A stretch of 64,000 nt of DNA from CAZFHA01 sp964518595 (GTDB lineage Bacteria; Bacillota; Clostridia; Saccharofermentanales; Saccharofermentanaceae): NCBI GenBank assembly GCA_964518595.1, contig CAZFHA010000006.1:1-64000 (forward strand). Reading direction: 5' to 3'. A program made the position numbers and the translations under genes. Every line of letters starts with the position of its first letter. The first letter of the stretch is position 1. The notes beneath the pieces were generated by a model that saw only the letters and a program-made list of their open reading frames with translations, ran no database searches and was not told where the DNA came from. Below, in pieces: positions 37,582 to 46,311 of this stretch.

Positions 37582-38172
37582 ATGTTTAATTCCGATTCTT
37601 TTTCAAATCACAATGATCCAGAAAAGTCTGTCACCGGCTGTCGTTTTTATCTTAGTATTATGAGTGATCATTATATTGAAATTTTACTTCATGCTATAAA
37701 CCAGGTTAATACTAATAGGGTTTTTGCCACTAGGGATAAAACTTCTACCGTCTATCGAGGTTGTTCTATTCATGTCCTCGACTGCCTGCAGGCGTGCTTT
37801 CATTATGCCTATCGGGAAAATATTCATATGACTCTGGAAGCAACTTTTTCCAAAGGTTGTCCTGAGGACACCAAGGGTGATTTTGTCTTTTCCGAAGAAG
37901 CTTGTCTAAATCAGATAAGTGCCTCCGCTCCCGTACTCAGTAAAATTTCCTTTTATCCTCTCGGCGATGAGAACTATATGGAGCATATTGCTCACATTAT
38001 TAAACTAGCTGATAATCGAAAAATTTTTGTAGGCTCCAAGTACTATGTTTCATTTTTGGCAGGTAAAGCTTCAGATATTTTCGACTATTTGCAAGTGGCT
38101 ATTGATTATGCCAACAATGCTTGCAGTCACTACGCTTTGGAAGTAACCTTGTCAGTCAACAGCCCCAGCTAA
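37582..38172 (+). CDS. ykoF: HMP/thiamine-binding protein YkoF
   Basis: The 196-residue protein consists of two related halves of about 85 residues, each with the ykoF-type pattern CRFYLSIMSDHYIEILLHAI...RGCSIHVLDCLQACFHYAY and KISFYPLGDENYMEHIAHII...GKASDIFDYLQVAIDYA. YkoF binds thiamine-pathway pyrimidines and sits in TPP-controlled operons with the YkoEDC transporter. It is the first gene after the riboswitch; its ATG is fixed by GAGAGG. Confidence 0.9.
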   Translation: MFNSDSFSNHNDPEKSVTGCRFYLSIMSDHYIEILLHAINQVNTNRVFATRDKTSTVYRGCSIHVLDCLQACFHYAYRENIHMTLEATFSKGCPEDTKGDFVFSEEACLNQISASAPVLSKISFYPLGDENYMEHIAHIIKLADNRKIFVGSKYYVSFLAGKASDIFDYLQVAIDYANNACSHYALEVTLSVNSPS

Positions 38173-38214
38173 TTGCTGAGATTAGGAAAGAAAACCAAAA
38201 TTAAGGAGATTTCT

Positions 38215-38850
38215 GTGAAATACCGTTGGAAACTAAAGGATATTATACTAGTAGCAATCATTTCTGTCATTTTTGCCATTTTCTATTTGGGGATAGTCTA
38301 TTTTGCCACTTTCCTATCGGGAATTCTGGCACCTTGGGGACTCTCACCTCTGGCTTTTGAATTCGTTTTTGGCTGTTGGTTTATGGCCGGAACGATGGCT
38401 TCCTATATTTTAAGAAAACCCGGCGTGGGTCTTGTCAGCGAAATGTTAGCCGCCTTTATCGAGGTACTCATGGGCAATATGTATGGACCAATGGTCTTTA
38501 TAGCTGGATTTATCCAGGGTACCGGAACTGAACTGGGTTTCGCTGTCTTTAAGTACAAAAGATTCACTTGGAGCAGCATGCTTTTGGCTTCTTCTTTTAG
38601 TGCAATTCTTAGTTTTGCTTGGGGTTTTGTGGTATCAGGATTTTTTGAAATTAAACCTGCTTTTCTCCTACTTATGTTACTGACTCGAATTGCCAGTGCC
38701 CTCTTATTTAGTGGGGTAATTACGAAGATTTTAGCCGATCGTTTGGCTCGAAGTGGTGTACTAAAGGGCTATGCCATTGGACAAACACAACTGATAGAGC
38801 CCAGCGAGTTATCCCTAGAATCCGATTTAGCGGATTTTGCTCAGGAGTAA
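38215..38850 (+). CDS. ykoE: ECF transporter substrate-binding (S) component YkoE
   Basis: The 211-residue protein has five or six membrane helices with few charged residues, including the short helical VSEMLAAFIEVLMGNMYGP and IQGTGTELGFAVFKY segments characteristic of YkoE. It would bind hydroxymethylpyrimidine or thiamine precursors. The start is GTG with AAGGAG six bases upstream, 42 bases after the previous stop. The start can be set to 38215 rather than the longer frame reaching back to 38173. Confidence 0.88.
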   Translation: MKYRWKLKDIILVAIISVIFAIFYLGIVYFATFLSGILAPWGLSPLAFEFVFGCWFMAGTMASYILRKPGVGLVSEMLAAFIEVLMGNMYGPMVFIAGFIQGTGTELGFAVFKYKRFTWSSMLLASSFSAILSFAWGFVVSGFFEIKPAFLLLMLLTRIASALLFSGVITKILADRLARSGVLKGYAIGQTQLIEPSELSLESDLADFAQE

Positions 38851-38888
38851 AAAATAGTAGTCTAATCATTGCCCTAAGGAGAAAGTCC

Positions 38889-40331
38889 ATGGATATTATT
38901 CTCAGAGCTAGGAATCTTACCTTTCGTTATCAAGAAAATGCTACGTTAAACCTTCTCAATCGAATTAATTTAACCTTAGAAAAGGGTAAGGTTACCTTAC
39001 TCCGAGGTGCTAGTGGCTGCGGTAAAAGCACACTTGCTTATGTGCTCTCCGGCCTTTATCCAGAAAACGGAGGCTTTTTAGAAACAGGAGAGGTTTGGGT
39101 GCTGGGGCACAATATTCATCAAATCCCCCCCTTCGAGAGGGTCAAATTGATCGCTATGCTGTTTCAGAACTGCGACTTGCAGTTTTGCATGAGTGACTTA
39201 AAAAGAGAACTGCAATTCTGTTTGGAAAATCTGGTCGTTCCTCCTGAAGAATGGGAAACAAAAATACAGGAAACCGCCCAAAAAATTGGGGTGGAAAGTT
39301 TACTGACTCGACAATTTTCCACCCTATCCGGTGGCGAAAAGCAGCGCTGCGCTTTGGCTTGTCTTTTTCTGATTCACCCCCAGGTAATGGTCTTGGATGA
39401 AGCGTTTGCCAACCTGGATCAAGCTACAGCAAAGGCCTTAATTCATCTAATCAAAGAATCAGGAATCACAGTACTTGCTATTGACCATAACCGGAGTCTT
39501 TGGGAGGGGGCTATAGATCAGGAACTGTTTCTACCTTACGATATTAATCAAACAGCCTCTCAGCCAGCGCCTAAGAATTTAGCCCATCTTAGCTCCCAGA
39601 TATCCCTAGCCTCAAATCGTCAAATAACGTTAACCTCCCCCCTCTTAGCCGATGGAGAGAGAAGCTGCGATCATTGGCCGGCAGATAGAGTGGCTCCAGT
39701 AACCAAGCCTGCTCAAATTAAAACCACAGCCCTTGTCCTGCGAGGTTTGCACATACCCGCACTTACATTCCCTCAAGGCTTTATCTCAGCCTTTTTAGGC
39801 AAAAGTGGTTCTGGCAAAACGACTCTATTTCATGCGTTCATGAAGCAACTTCCCTATGAAGGTCAAATCCTAATTGACGGCAAAGAACTGCGTCGAATAA
39901 GTAGGCGCAAGCTTTATCGCGAATGCGGAATAGTTTTCCAAAATCCCGCCAACCAATTTCTCGCCTTATCAGTTTTTGACGAAATCATGTTTAGTGTTAG
40001 GCGTTGGTATCCAAAAAAGGATCCCCACTGGCAAAAACAGAAAACCTTAGCGCTGCTTTCTCAGTTCAAACTGGAAAAATATCGATATTTTTCACCCTAT
40101 TGCTTAAGCCAGGGGCAGCAGCGACGTTTGGCAGTATTAACTATGTTAGTGGGTAAACAATCGATATTACTACTTGATGAGCCAACCTATGGACAAGATG
40201 AAGATAATACAAAAATCATGATGGAATTATTAGAGGAACGGGTAAAGAATGGGTTAACAGTGATTTTTACCACCCACAATGAGAAAGTGGTTTCCCAATA
40301 TGCCCAACACGTGGAAAGAATTGAGGAATAG
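38889..40331 (+). CDS. ykoD: ECF transporter ATPase, two ABC domains fused (YkoD)
   Basis: The 480-residue protein contains two complete ATPase domains. The first has RGASGCGKST, LSGGEKQRCALA and VMVLDEAFANLD; the second, after a linker of about 60 residues, has LGKSGSGKTT, LSQGQQRRLAVL and LLLDEPTYGQD. Fusion of the two energising subunits is usual for ykoEDC. The ATG follows AAGGAG 38 bp after ykoE. Confidence 0.92.
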   Translation: MDIILRARNLTFRYQENATLNLLNRINLTLEKGKVTLLRGASGCGKSTLAYVLSGLYPENGGFLETGEVWVLGHNIHQIPPFERVKLIAMLFQNCDLQFCMSDLKRELQFCLENLVVPPEEWETKIQETAQKIGVESLLTRQFSTLSGGEKQRCALACLFLIHPQVMVLDEAFANLDQATAKALIHLIKESGITVLAIDHNRSLWEGAIDQELFLPYDINQTASQPAPKNLAHLSSQISLASNRQITLTSPLLADGERSCDHWPADRVAPVTKPAQIKTTALVLRGLHIPALTFPQGFISAFLGKSGSGKTTLFHAFMKQLPYEGQILIDGKELRRISRRKLYRECGIVFQNPANQFLALSVFDEIMFSVRRWYPKKDPHWQKQKTLALLSQFKLEKYRYFSPYCLSQGQQRRLAVLTMLVGKQSILLLDEPTYGQDEDNTKIMMELLEERVKNGLTVIFTTHNEKVVSQYAQHVERIEE

Positions 40332-40333
40332 GA

Positions 40334-40936
40334 ATGATACATTTTTTGCGTCATGTCAACCCTTATTATAAAGGCATAGTAATTTTAGCACTTTCATTAG
40401 TTCTCACCTTTACTTATTATACCTTTCTGAACCTAACTATTTTTGGTCTAAGTTTTCTCCTAATTCTTTTACATACTCGAAAACTAGGCCCATTACTAAC
40501 ATATGTTTTTTTCACTGGTATTATCGCCCTTTGTCTATTCTTTACCGGGCTTAATCAGGGTCAGGGACTTGAGACTGGCCTTGGTCTAGGAAGCCGCCTA
40601 TTAGCCTTTTCCTCTTTAGGTTATGTATTTTCCCAAACCACTGATTCTGACGAATTTGTTTGCGCTTTGCAAAAACATACTCCGCTTCCCAGAAAATTCG
40701 CTTATGGTTTGCTTTGCGCTTTTAATCTTCTGCCACAGATAAAAAAGGAATATGCCCAAGCGCTATTAGCACTTGAAGTTCGCAGTGGCAGGCGAAACCT
40801 TCTCTCTCTAAAGCCAATTTTCTCTACCCTAGTTAACAGCGTTAGATGGTCTGAGGCCTTAGCGATGGCCATGGCCTCTAAAGGCTTTTCCGAAGACTGG
40901 GAAGACTCTAGAGAGAAAACCTCTACACCCAAATGA
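40334..40936 (+). CDS. ykoC: ECF transporter transmembrane (T) component YkoC
   Basis: The 200-residue protein has five or six membrane segments and the coupling motif of T components near its end: ALEVRSGRRNLLSLKP followed by EALAMAMASKGF. It starts 2 bp after ykoD. A weak hairpin (AAGCTCC/GGAGCTT, 40936-40975) without a U-run follows. Confidence 0.9.
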   Translation: MIHFLRHVNPYYKGIVILALSLVLTFTYYTFLNLTIFGLSFLLILLHTRKLGPLLTYVFFTGIIALCLFFTGLNQGQGLETGLGLGSRLLAFSSLGYVFSQTTDSDEFVCALQKHTPLPRKFAYGLLCAFNLLPQIKKEYAQALLALEVRSGRRNLLSLKPIFSTLVNSVRWSEALAMAMASKGFSEDWEDSREKTSTPK

Positions 40937-41123
40937 AAAGCTCCCACTCTGGATTTAACCAAGAATAGGAGCTTCTCCAAATCCATTAGCTATGAGCTGA
41001 ATGGTTTTATTTGCGTCAAACTGAAACCGACTACAGCATATAGCAATAAATGTTAAATTAAAGATGCTTTAGCATTACATCTAAAGGGGCGGAATGGATC
41101 AGACCTTGCCAATAAACTTTATC

Positions 41124-41723
41124 TTATTCAACGGCAGCTTGCAAAATCTCTACGGATGCCTCAATGCCTAACTTCCCGCTGTTCAAGAACAAATGGTATA
41201 AGTCAGCGTCTTTCCACTGCGTATGGGTGACTGCCTTGAAATAATTCGCCCTGCGCTTGTCCTGCTGGCGAAGTACAGCCTCTGCTTCTTTAGGATCAAT
41301 TCCGTAAACATTCGTCGCTCTATCTATCCGCATATCATTGTCGGCATGGATAAACACTCTAAGCGTTTTTTCTTTATCTTTTATTAGCGCGGAAGCCCCT
41401 CGACCAACTATGACACAAGGACTTATGGAGAGATCAATAATCACATCGGCTTCCACAACGGCGAGCTTTTGGTCAGGAGGTAGAAGCCCTACATCGTTGC
41501 CCCAAGCCATATCAGATAACCTAGCCAAATTAAACAACACACTACCGGTTACATTTTCTTCAAGATGCAGCAACTGTTCTGCAGGAATCCCTAGCTTCAT
41601 CGCCGCTTTCTCAAGAATTTCTTGACCATAGCAGGGTATTCCTAACTTCTGGGCAAGCCTTTGAGCAATTTCCAAACCGCCACTGGCATATTCTCTTTCG
41701 ATGGTAATCACATTGTAACGCAT
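41124..41723 (-). CDS. Cytidylate kinase-like protein (Cytidylate_kin2)
   Basis: The 199-residue protein resembles P-loop nucleoside-monophosphate kinases, with TIEREYASGGLEIAQRLA (a degenerate phosphate-binding region, residues 7-24), PCVIVGRGASALI (near 105) and FIHADNDMRIDRATNVYGI. The family is usually found at the end of multidrug-ABC operons and its substrate is not established. It starts 29 bp after the 621-residue ABC subunit with GGAGG upstream. Confidence 0.88.
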   Translation of the reverse strand: MRYNVITIEREYASGGLEIAQRLAQKLGIPCYGQEILEKAAMKLGIPAEQLLHLEENVTGSVLFNLARLSDMAWGNDVGLLPPDQKLAVVEADVIIDLSISPCVIVGRGASALIKDKEKTLRVFIHADNDMRIDRATNVYGIDPKEAEAVLRQQDKRRANYFKAVTHTQWKDADLYHLFLNSGKLGIEASVEILQAAVE

Positions 41724-41752
41724 AATGATTAATCCTCCATTTAAAGTAACAA

Positions 41753-43618
41753 TTACGCTACCGACTCAAACTGGCTGTTGTACAGTTCTGCATAGAATCC
41801 GCCCTTATCTAACAACTCACTGTGGCTACCATTCTCAATAATGTCACCGTCTTTCATAACAAGAATCGTATCTGCATTCTTGATTGTCGATAAGCGGTGA
41901 GCGATTACGAAGGACGTTCTTCCTACTGTCAGTTTGTCCATCGCTGCTTGAACAATACGCTCAGTTCTTGTATCAACTGAACTGGTGGCTTCATCAAGAA
42001 TAAGCAGCGGCGCATTTTGAATCATCGCTCGGGCAATCGTTACAAGTTGTTTTTGTCCCTCTGATAAACTGGCTTTATCATTCAGAATGGTATTATAACC
42101 ATCTGGCAGAGTCTTAATGAAATGATGCAGCCCGACAGTTTTGCAAGCATCTACAACTTGTTCATCTGTGACACCTTCCTTGCTGAAAACAATGTTCTCC
42201 TTGATGGTTCCATTGAACAACCAGGAATCTTGAAGCACCATACAAAACTGTTCGTGTACATTTTCTCTAGGTACTTGACTGGTTGGTATTCCATCCAAAA
42301 GAATTTCTCCACTATCTAATTCGTAAAACCGCATGAGAAGGTTAACAATTGTGGTCTTGCCCGCACCCGTCGGACCAACGATAGCCACCTTCTGTCCTGA
42401 TTTAATATACGCTGAAAAATCCTGAATGATCGTTTTTTCTGGTACATAGCCAAATTTGACATGTTTAAACTCCACATTGCCTTGAATATTTTGAAGTGAT
42501 TTTGGCTTTTGACTTTCGTCTGCCATTTCAGGCTCATCCAAAAATTCGAAAACACGTTCTCCTGCTGCAGCTGTGCGCTGAAGATTATTGGCAGCTTGTG
42601 CTATTTGGGAAAGTGGCTGTGTGAACAGGCGAATGTATATCATGAAGGCCACAATGACGCCAAAGGAAATAGTGCCGTTAAGTGCCAAGGCCGCGCCAAC
42701 AACGCAGACGGCTACATAACTCAAGTTGCCAATAAATTGCATTAACGGCATCATCAAACCAGAAAAAAACTGTGACTTCCAAGCACTGTCGTATAGATTA
42801 TTGTTGACTTTTTCAAATACTGCCTTAGCGTCTTTGCCACCATTATAGACTTTTACAACGTTATGGCTGGAATAAATTTCCTCAACCTGTCCGTTGACAG
42901 CACCAAGTCCAATTTGTTGCTCCAAAAAATATTTCTGTGATTTTTTGGTGATTATCATCATTAGACCAAAACCGATGATACTGGCAGCTACAGCCGTTAG
43001 TGCTAAAATCCAGCTATTATAGAACATCATAATTAATGAACCGAAAAACATAGTGATTGCGGTGATTAGAGCACCCACACTCTGGTTCATTGTTTGTCCA
43101 ATAGCATCAACGTCATTGGTAACACGGCTCAATACATCACCGTAGCTAACTCTGTCAAAATATCGCAGTGGTAAGCGATTGATCTTTCCAGAAATATCTG
43201 TACGCATGGATTTGGATATTCTTTGTGTCACCGTAGCCATAATATAACCTTGGGCAAGGCTTAAAATTACGGAGCTCGCATAAAAGATTACCAAAAGCCA
43301 AGCTATGCTTGTTACCGCATCAAGGTCAATACTACCTTGTACAGGTACGCCTTTTACCATGGCGGGAAGCCCTTTAGCAATTTCGTTCGTCATATCTTTA
43401 AGCTTATTCGGACCAATGATCTGTAGTACAGTTCCAACTACAGCGGCTAAAAGTGCGATGATAATAGCCGGCAAATAGGATTTACTGTATTGAATTAGCT
43501 TTCTCCAGGTAACTTTAAAGTTTTTAGCCTTTTCTGCGGGTGCACCCATACCTCCGCCGCCCATAAAGCCACGACGGTTATTTGACCCCCGATTTTGCGT
43601 GTTTGAATTCTCACTCAT
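41753..43618 (-). CDS. Heterodimeric ABC exporter subunit, permease-ATPase fusion (catalytic-site ATPase)
   Basis: The 621-residue subunit has an Asn/Gly-rich N-terminal tail, six membrane helices and an ATPase domain with Walker A GPTGAGKTT, Walker B LLILDEATSSVD with the catalytic Glu, and H-loop VIAHRLST. Its signature motif is LSEGQKQLV, a departure from LSGGQ. This pattern matches the subunit that supplies the consensus Walker site in pairs such as LmrCD or TM287/288. The ATG overlaps the stop of the partner gene as ATGA. Confidence 0.92.
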   Translation of the reverse strand: MSENSNTQNRGSNNRRGFMGGGGMGAPAEKAKNFKVTWRKLIQYSKSYLPAIIIALLAAVVGTVLQIIGPNKLKDMTNEIAKGLPAMVKGVPVQGSIDLDAVTSIAWLLVIFYASSVILSLAQGYIMATVTQRISKSMRTDISGKINRLPLRYFDRVSYGDVLSRVTNDVDAIGQTMNQSVGALITAITMFFGSLIMMFYNSWILALTAVAASIIGFGLMMIITKKSQKYFLEQQIGLGAVNGQVEEIYSSHNVVKVYNGGKDAKAVFEKVNNNLYDSAWKSQFFSGLMMPLMQFIGNLSYVAVCVVGAALALNGTISFGVIVAFMIYIRLFTQPLSQIAQAANNLQRTAAAGERVFEFLDEPEMADESQKPKSLQNIQGNVEFKHVKFGYVPEKTIIQDFSAYIKSGQKVAIVGPTGAGKTTIVNLLMRFYELDSGEILLDGIPTSQVPRENVHEQFCMVLQDSWLFNGTIKENIVFSKEGVTDEQVVDACKTVGLHHFIKTLPDGYNTILNDKASLSEGQKQLVTIARAMIQNAPLLILDEATSSVDTRTERIVQAAMDKLTVGRTSFVIAHRLSTIKNADTILVMKDGDIIENGSHSELLDKGGFYAELYNSQFESVA

Positions 43619-45375
43619 GATGCAAGTTCCTCCTCACTGAGTTGTGACATTGCGATTTCTTTATATACTTCACAAGTCGTGAGCAACTCCTTATGCGTTC
43701 CTTTTCCGACGATTCTGCCTTCATCTAGCACAATAATCTGATCGGCATCCATAATCGTTCCAATACGCTGTGCCACAATCATGCTTGTAACACCTGCAGT
43801 CTCTTTTTTCAACGCACTTCGTAGTACACGATCTGTTTTATAATCCAGAGCAGAGAAACTGTCATCAAAAATGTAAATTTCTGGATTCCTACATACCGCC
43901 CGTGCAATTGCCAGTCGTTGTTTCTGCCCACCTGACACGTTGGTACCACCCTGAGCAATTTCAGATTCATATTGTTCATCCATCGCTTCCACAAAATCAG
44001 TTCCTTGTGCAATGGAAACAGCTTTTTTTATCTGATCCAAAGTAAATTCACCTTGTCCATTGTCACCATAACCTACATTAGAAGCAATCGTGCCTCTGAA
44101 CAGCACGGCCTTTTGTGGCACATAACCGATTTTATTATTCAAAGACTCACCCAAATAGTCCTTAATATTTACACCATCGATGAGTACCTCACCTTCTGTG
44201 GCATCATAAAAACGAGGAACCAAGTTAATTAGGGTGCTTTTTCCACTACCAGTGGAACCAATGAAAGCGACAGTTTCACCTTTTTTGACAGAAAAACTGA
44301 CATCCTGCAGAACATACTCTGCCGCACCAGGGTACTTGAAACTAACATTTTTGAATTCCACTTCGCCGATGATGCCAGGCACGCCTTCCGTTTTTGTTCC
44401 ATCAAGGATAGTAGGCGCGGTATCTAATACCTCGTTAATACGTCTTGCAGATACGGCAGCTCTCGGCAACATAACAAATATGATAACTAACATCATAAAG
44501 GCCATGACAACCTGCATTGCGTAGGAGGAAAAAACTACCATGTTCGAGAAAATTGTTAACCTATCCATGGCGTCAGCACTATTAATCAGATAAGCTCCAA
44601 TCCAGTAAATTGCAAGAGACAACCCACTCATAATAAGAGTGATAACGGGCATGATAAATGCCATACCACGGCTGGTATAGAGTTGAGTCTGTGTAAGTTC
44701 GTTGTTGGCTTTTTCGAACTTTCCTTCTTGGTAGTCTTCCGCATTATAAGCACGAACTACTCGTAGTCCGGTCAAATTCTCCCGAGTTACATTATTAATG
44801 TTATCTGTTAGCACCTGCATTTTGCGGAATTTAGGTAATACAAAAATCAGAATCACCAAAAAAGTAAGGATCATTATCAAGACTGCCACTCCAGTTGCAA
44901 TGGACCATTCAACGCCTTTGCCAGTTATTTTGATAATTGCCCATACGGCTGTAATTGGGGCACTAATAACCATCTGTAAACCCATTACCACCAACAGCTG
45001 AACCTGAGTAATATCGTTGGTAGACCGTGTAATTAAGCTGGCAGTAGAGAAGCGATTGATTTCTTCTGTTGAAAATGAAGATACTTTATTAAACTGTAAG
45101 CTGCGTAGCCTTTTAGCAAGAGCTGCAGCTATACGAGCCGCAATAAATCCTACAACCACCATTGCTGCCAGACTCCCAAGAGCACAGAGTAACATATACC
45201 CGCCTTGTTTCCAGATCTCAGCTATGTCGCTGCCTGGGGTTTGCGCCAACTTGGTAATTGTAGTCATATAGTCTGGTATTTTGAGGTTAAGCCAGACTTG
45301 CGCTACAATAAACACAATGCTGATCGCTACTTGAAGCCATTCATTCGGCTTCAGATACTTGAAGATCTTGAACAT
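43615..45375 (-). CDS. Heterodimeric ABC exporter subunit, degenerate-site ATPase
   Basis: The 586-residue subunit has six membrane helices and an ATPase with Walker A GSTGSGKST and consensus signature SGGQKQRLAIARA. Its Walker B reads IFDDSFSALD, with Asp in place of the catalytic Glu, and its H-loop reads VAQRIGT, with Gln in place of His. These changes make the composite site with the partner non-catalytic. GGAGG is followed by the ATG at 45375, eight codons inside the longest frame. Confidence 0.92.
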   Translation of the reverse strand: MFKIFKYLKPNEWLQVAISIVFIVAQVWLNLKIPDYMTTITKLAQTPGSDIAEIWKQGGYMLLCALGSLAAMVVVGFIAARIAAALAKRLRSLQFNKVSSFSTEEINRFSTASLITRSTNDITQVQLLVVMGLQMVISAPITAVWAIIKITGKGVEWSIATGVAVLIMILTFLVILIFVLPKFRKMQVLTDNINNVTRENLTGLRVVRAYNAEDYQEGKFEKANNELTQTQLYTSRGMAFIMPVITLIMSGLSLAIYWIGAYLINSADAMDRLTIFSNMVVFSSYAMQVVMAFMMLVIIFVMLPRAAVSARRINEVLDTAPTILDGTKTEGVPGIIGEVEFKNVSFKYPGAAEYVLQDVSFSVKKGETVAFIGSTGSGKSTLINLVPRFYDATEGEVLIDGVNIKDYLGESLNNKIGYVPQKAVLFRGTIASNVGYGDNGQGEFTLDQIKKAVSIAQGTDFVEAMDEQYESEIAQGGTNVSGGQKQRLAIARAVCRNPEIYIFDDSFSALDYKTDRVLRSALKKETAGVTSMIVAQRIGTIMDADQIIVLDEGRIVGKGTHKELLTTCEVYKEIAMSQLSEEELAS

Positions 45376-45450
45376 AAATAATCCTCCATGCCTAATCATC
45401 TTATTTTAATCAGTCTTTTAGATAAAAGGAAAATAAAAACAATCAAAAAC

Positions 45451-45891
45451 TTATTGACTATCTTTCCTTTGATTTTTAGCTTGTGTTTGAGTCGCCAACT
45501 TATTCATTATTCGAACGTATTCTTTTGCATCTGTCTCTCCTAACATCTCTAGTGTTTCTGCTATGGATTCAATCATCGCTGCCTGACTTTTCACAGCTAG
45601 CTCTTTACCAGCAGGGGTGATGGAAACTAAAATTTTCCTCCGGTCATTTACATCAATCCGTCTGGTAATGAATCCCTTTTTTTCTAAGCTATTTAAAGTC
45701 TGTGCAATTCTTGCAGAGCTAACATTCATTTCATCGCCTATCTCACCGGGTAATACATCATCACAGCGTGAAAGGTAATTAAGTACAAACTCTTCTCCAC
45801 GTAAGACCTCACTGGTATTCCTTTGTGGCCTTACCTTGTGCAGTGCGTGTAAATTATTTAATAGCTCAGACGCCAGTTCACGATAATCCAC
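45451..45891 (-). CDS. MarR-family transcriptional regulator
   Basis: The 146-residue protein has a winged helix with the DNA-recognition region LPGEIGDEMNVSSARIAQTLNSLEKKGFI (residues about 50-79) and wing RRIDVNDRRKILVSIT, with helices at both ends for dimerisation. It is the first gene of the exporter operon and probably its repressor. Confidence 0.9.
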   Translation of the reverse strand: MDYRELASELLNNLHALHKVRPQRNTSEVLRGEEFVLNYLSRCDDVLPGEIGDEMNVSSARIAQTLNSLEKKGFITRRIDVNDRRKILVSITPAGKELAVKSQAAMIESIAETLEMLGETDAKEYVRIMNKLATQTQAKNQRKDSQ

Positions 45892-45928
45892 ATTCTCACC
45901 TCCAACTCAAAATACCTAAGACTATTAC

Positions 45929-45957
45929 ATTTTAATCCTGTTAGAATATGCTGTCAA
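45929..45957 (-). promoter_or_regulatory. Promoter of the MarR-ABC operon
   Basis: On the minus strand TTGACA (45952-45957) and TAAAAT (45929-45934) are separated by 17 bp. Confidence 0.75.
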
Positions 45958-46106
45958 CACATATTGGAAGAAAATACTCTTGCTTGATTAGAACTTTAGT
46001 GGCACGATTCTGGTCAGGCTGGTGATTTTGCATATAATTTTCTACTTGCAGACGTACAGCAGTTTTCCCACACATTGAAGGCTTAACTTATAAAAGCTCC
46101 AATGAA

Positions 46107-46139
46107 TAAAGGATGAGCTGTGGAAGGCTCACCCTTTAA
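46107..46139 (-). terminator. Possible terminator of the M56 locus
   Basis: AAAGGGTGAGC pairs with GCTCATCCTTT (one C-A mismatch) around an 8-nt loop, followed on the minus strand by ATTCATT. The U-run is poor. Confidence 0.4.
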
Positions 46140-46189
46140 TTCGTTCTAATATCTTAAATTATCTGTTTAAAAACTCGATAGGAAGGTTC

Positions 46190-46311
46190 TTATCCGCCGT
46201 ACACCAATCCATCTAGAGCCTCTTGAGCTGGGATCTTTTCAGTTCCTATTGATGGAAGAATAAGCAATTCTATCCTAGTGACCATAAGCCAATACCTTAA
46301 TCTTATCCAGG
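46190..46311 (-). pseudogene. Remnant of a third M56 gene, internally deleted
   Basis: Directly after the stop codon of the first M56 gene, a 122-bp minus-strand stretch still encodes parts of the outer domain. One part reads DKIKVLAYGH-stop-DRIAYSS, matching EKLLAYGHYDKAAYPP of the second gene with a nonsense codon at Tyr. In another frame it continues GTEKIPAQEALDGLVYGG and a stop, matching that gene's C-terminus. About 250 codons between the two parts are missing. Confidence 0.8.
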
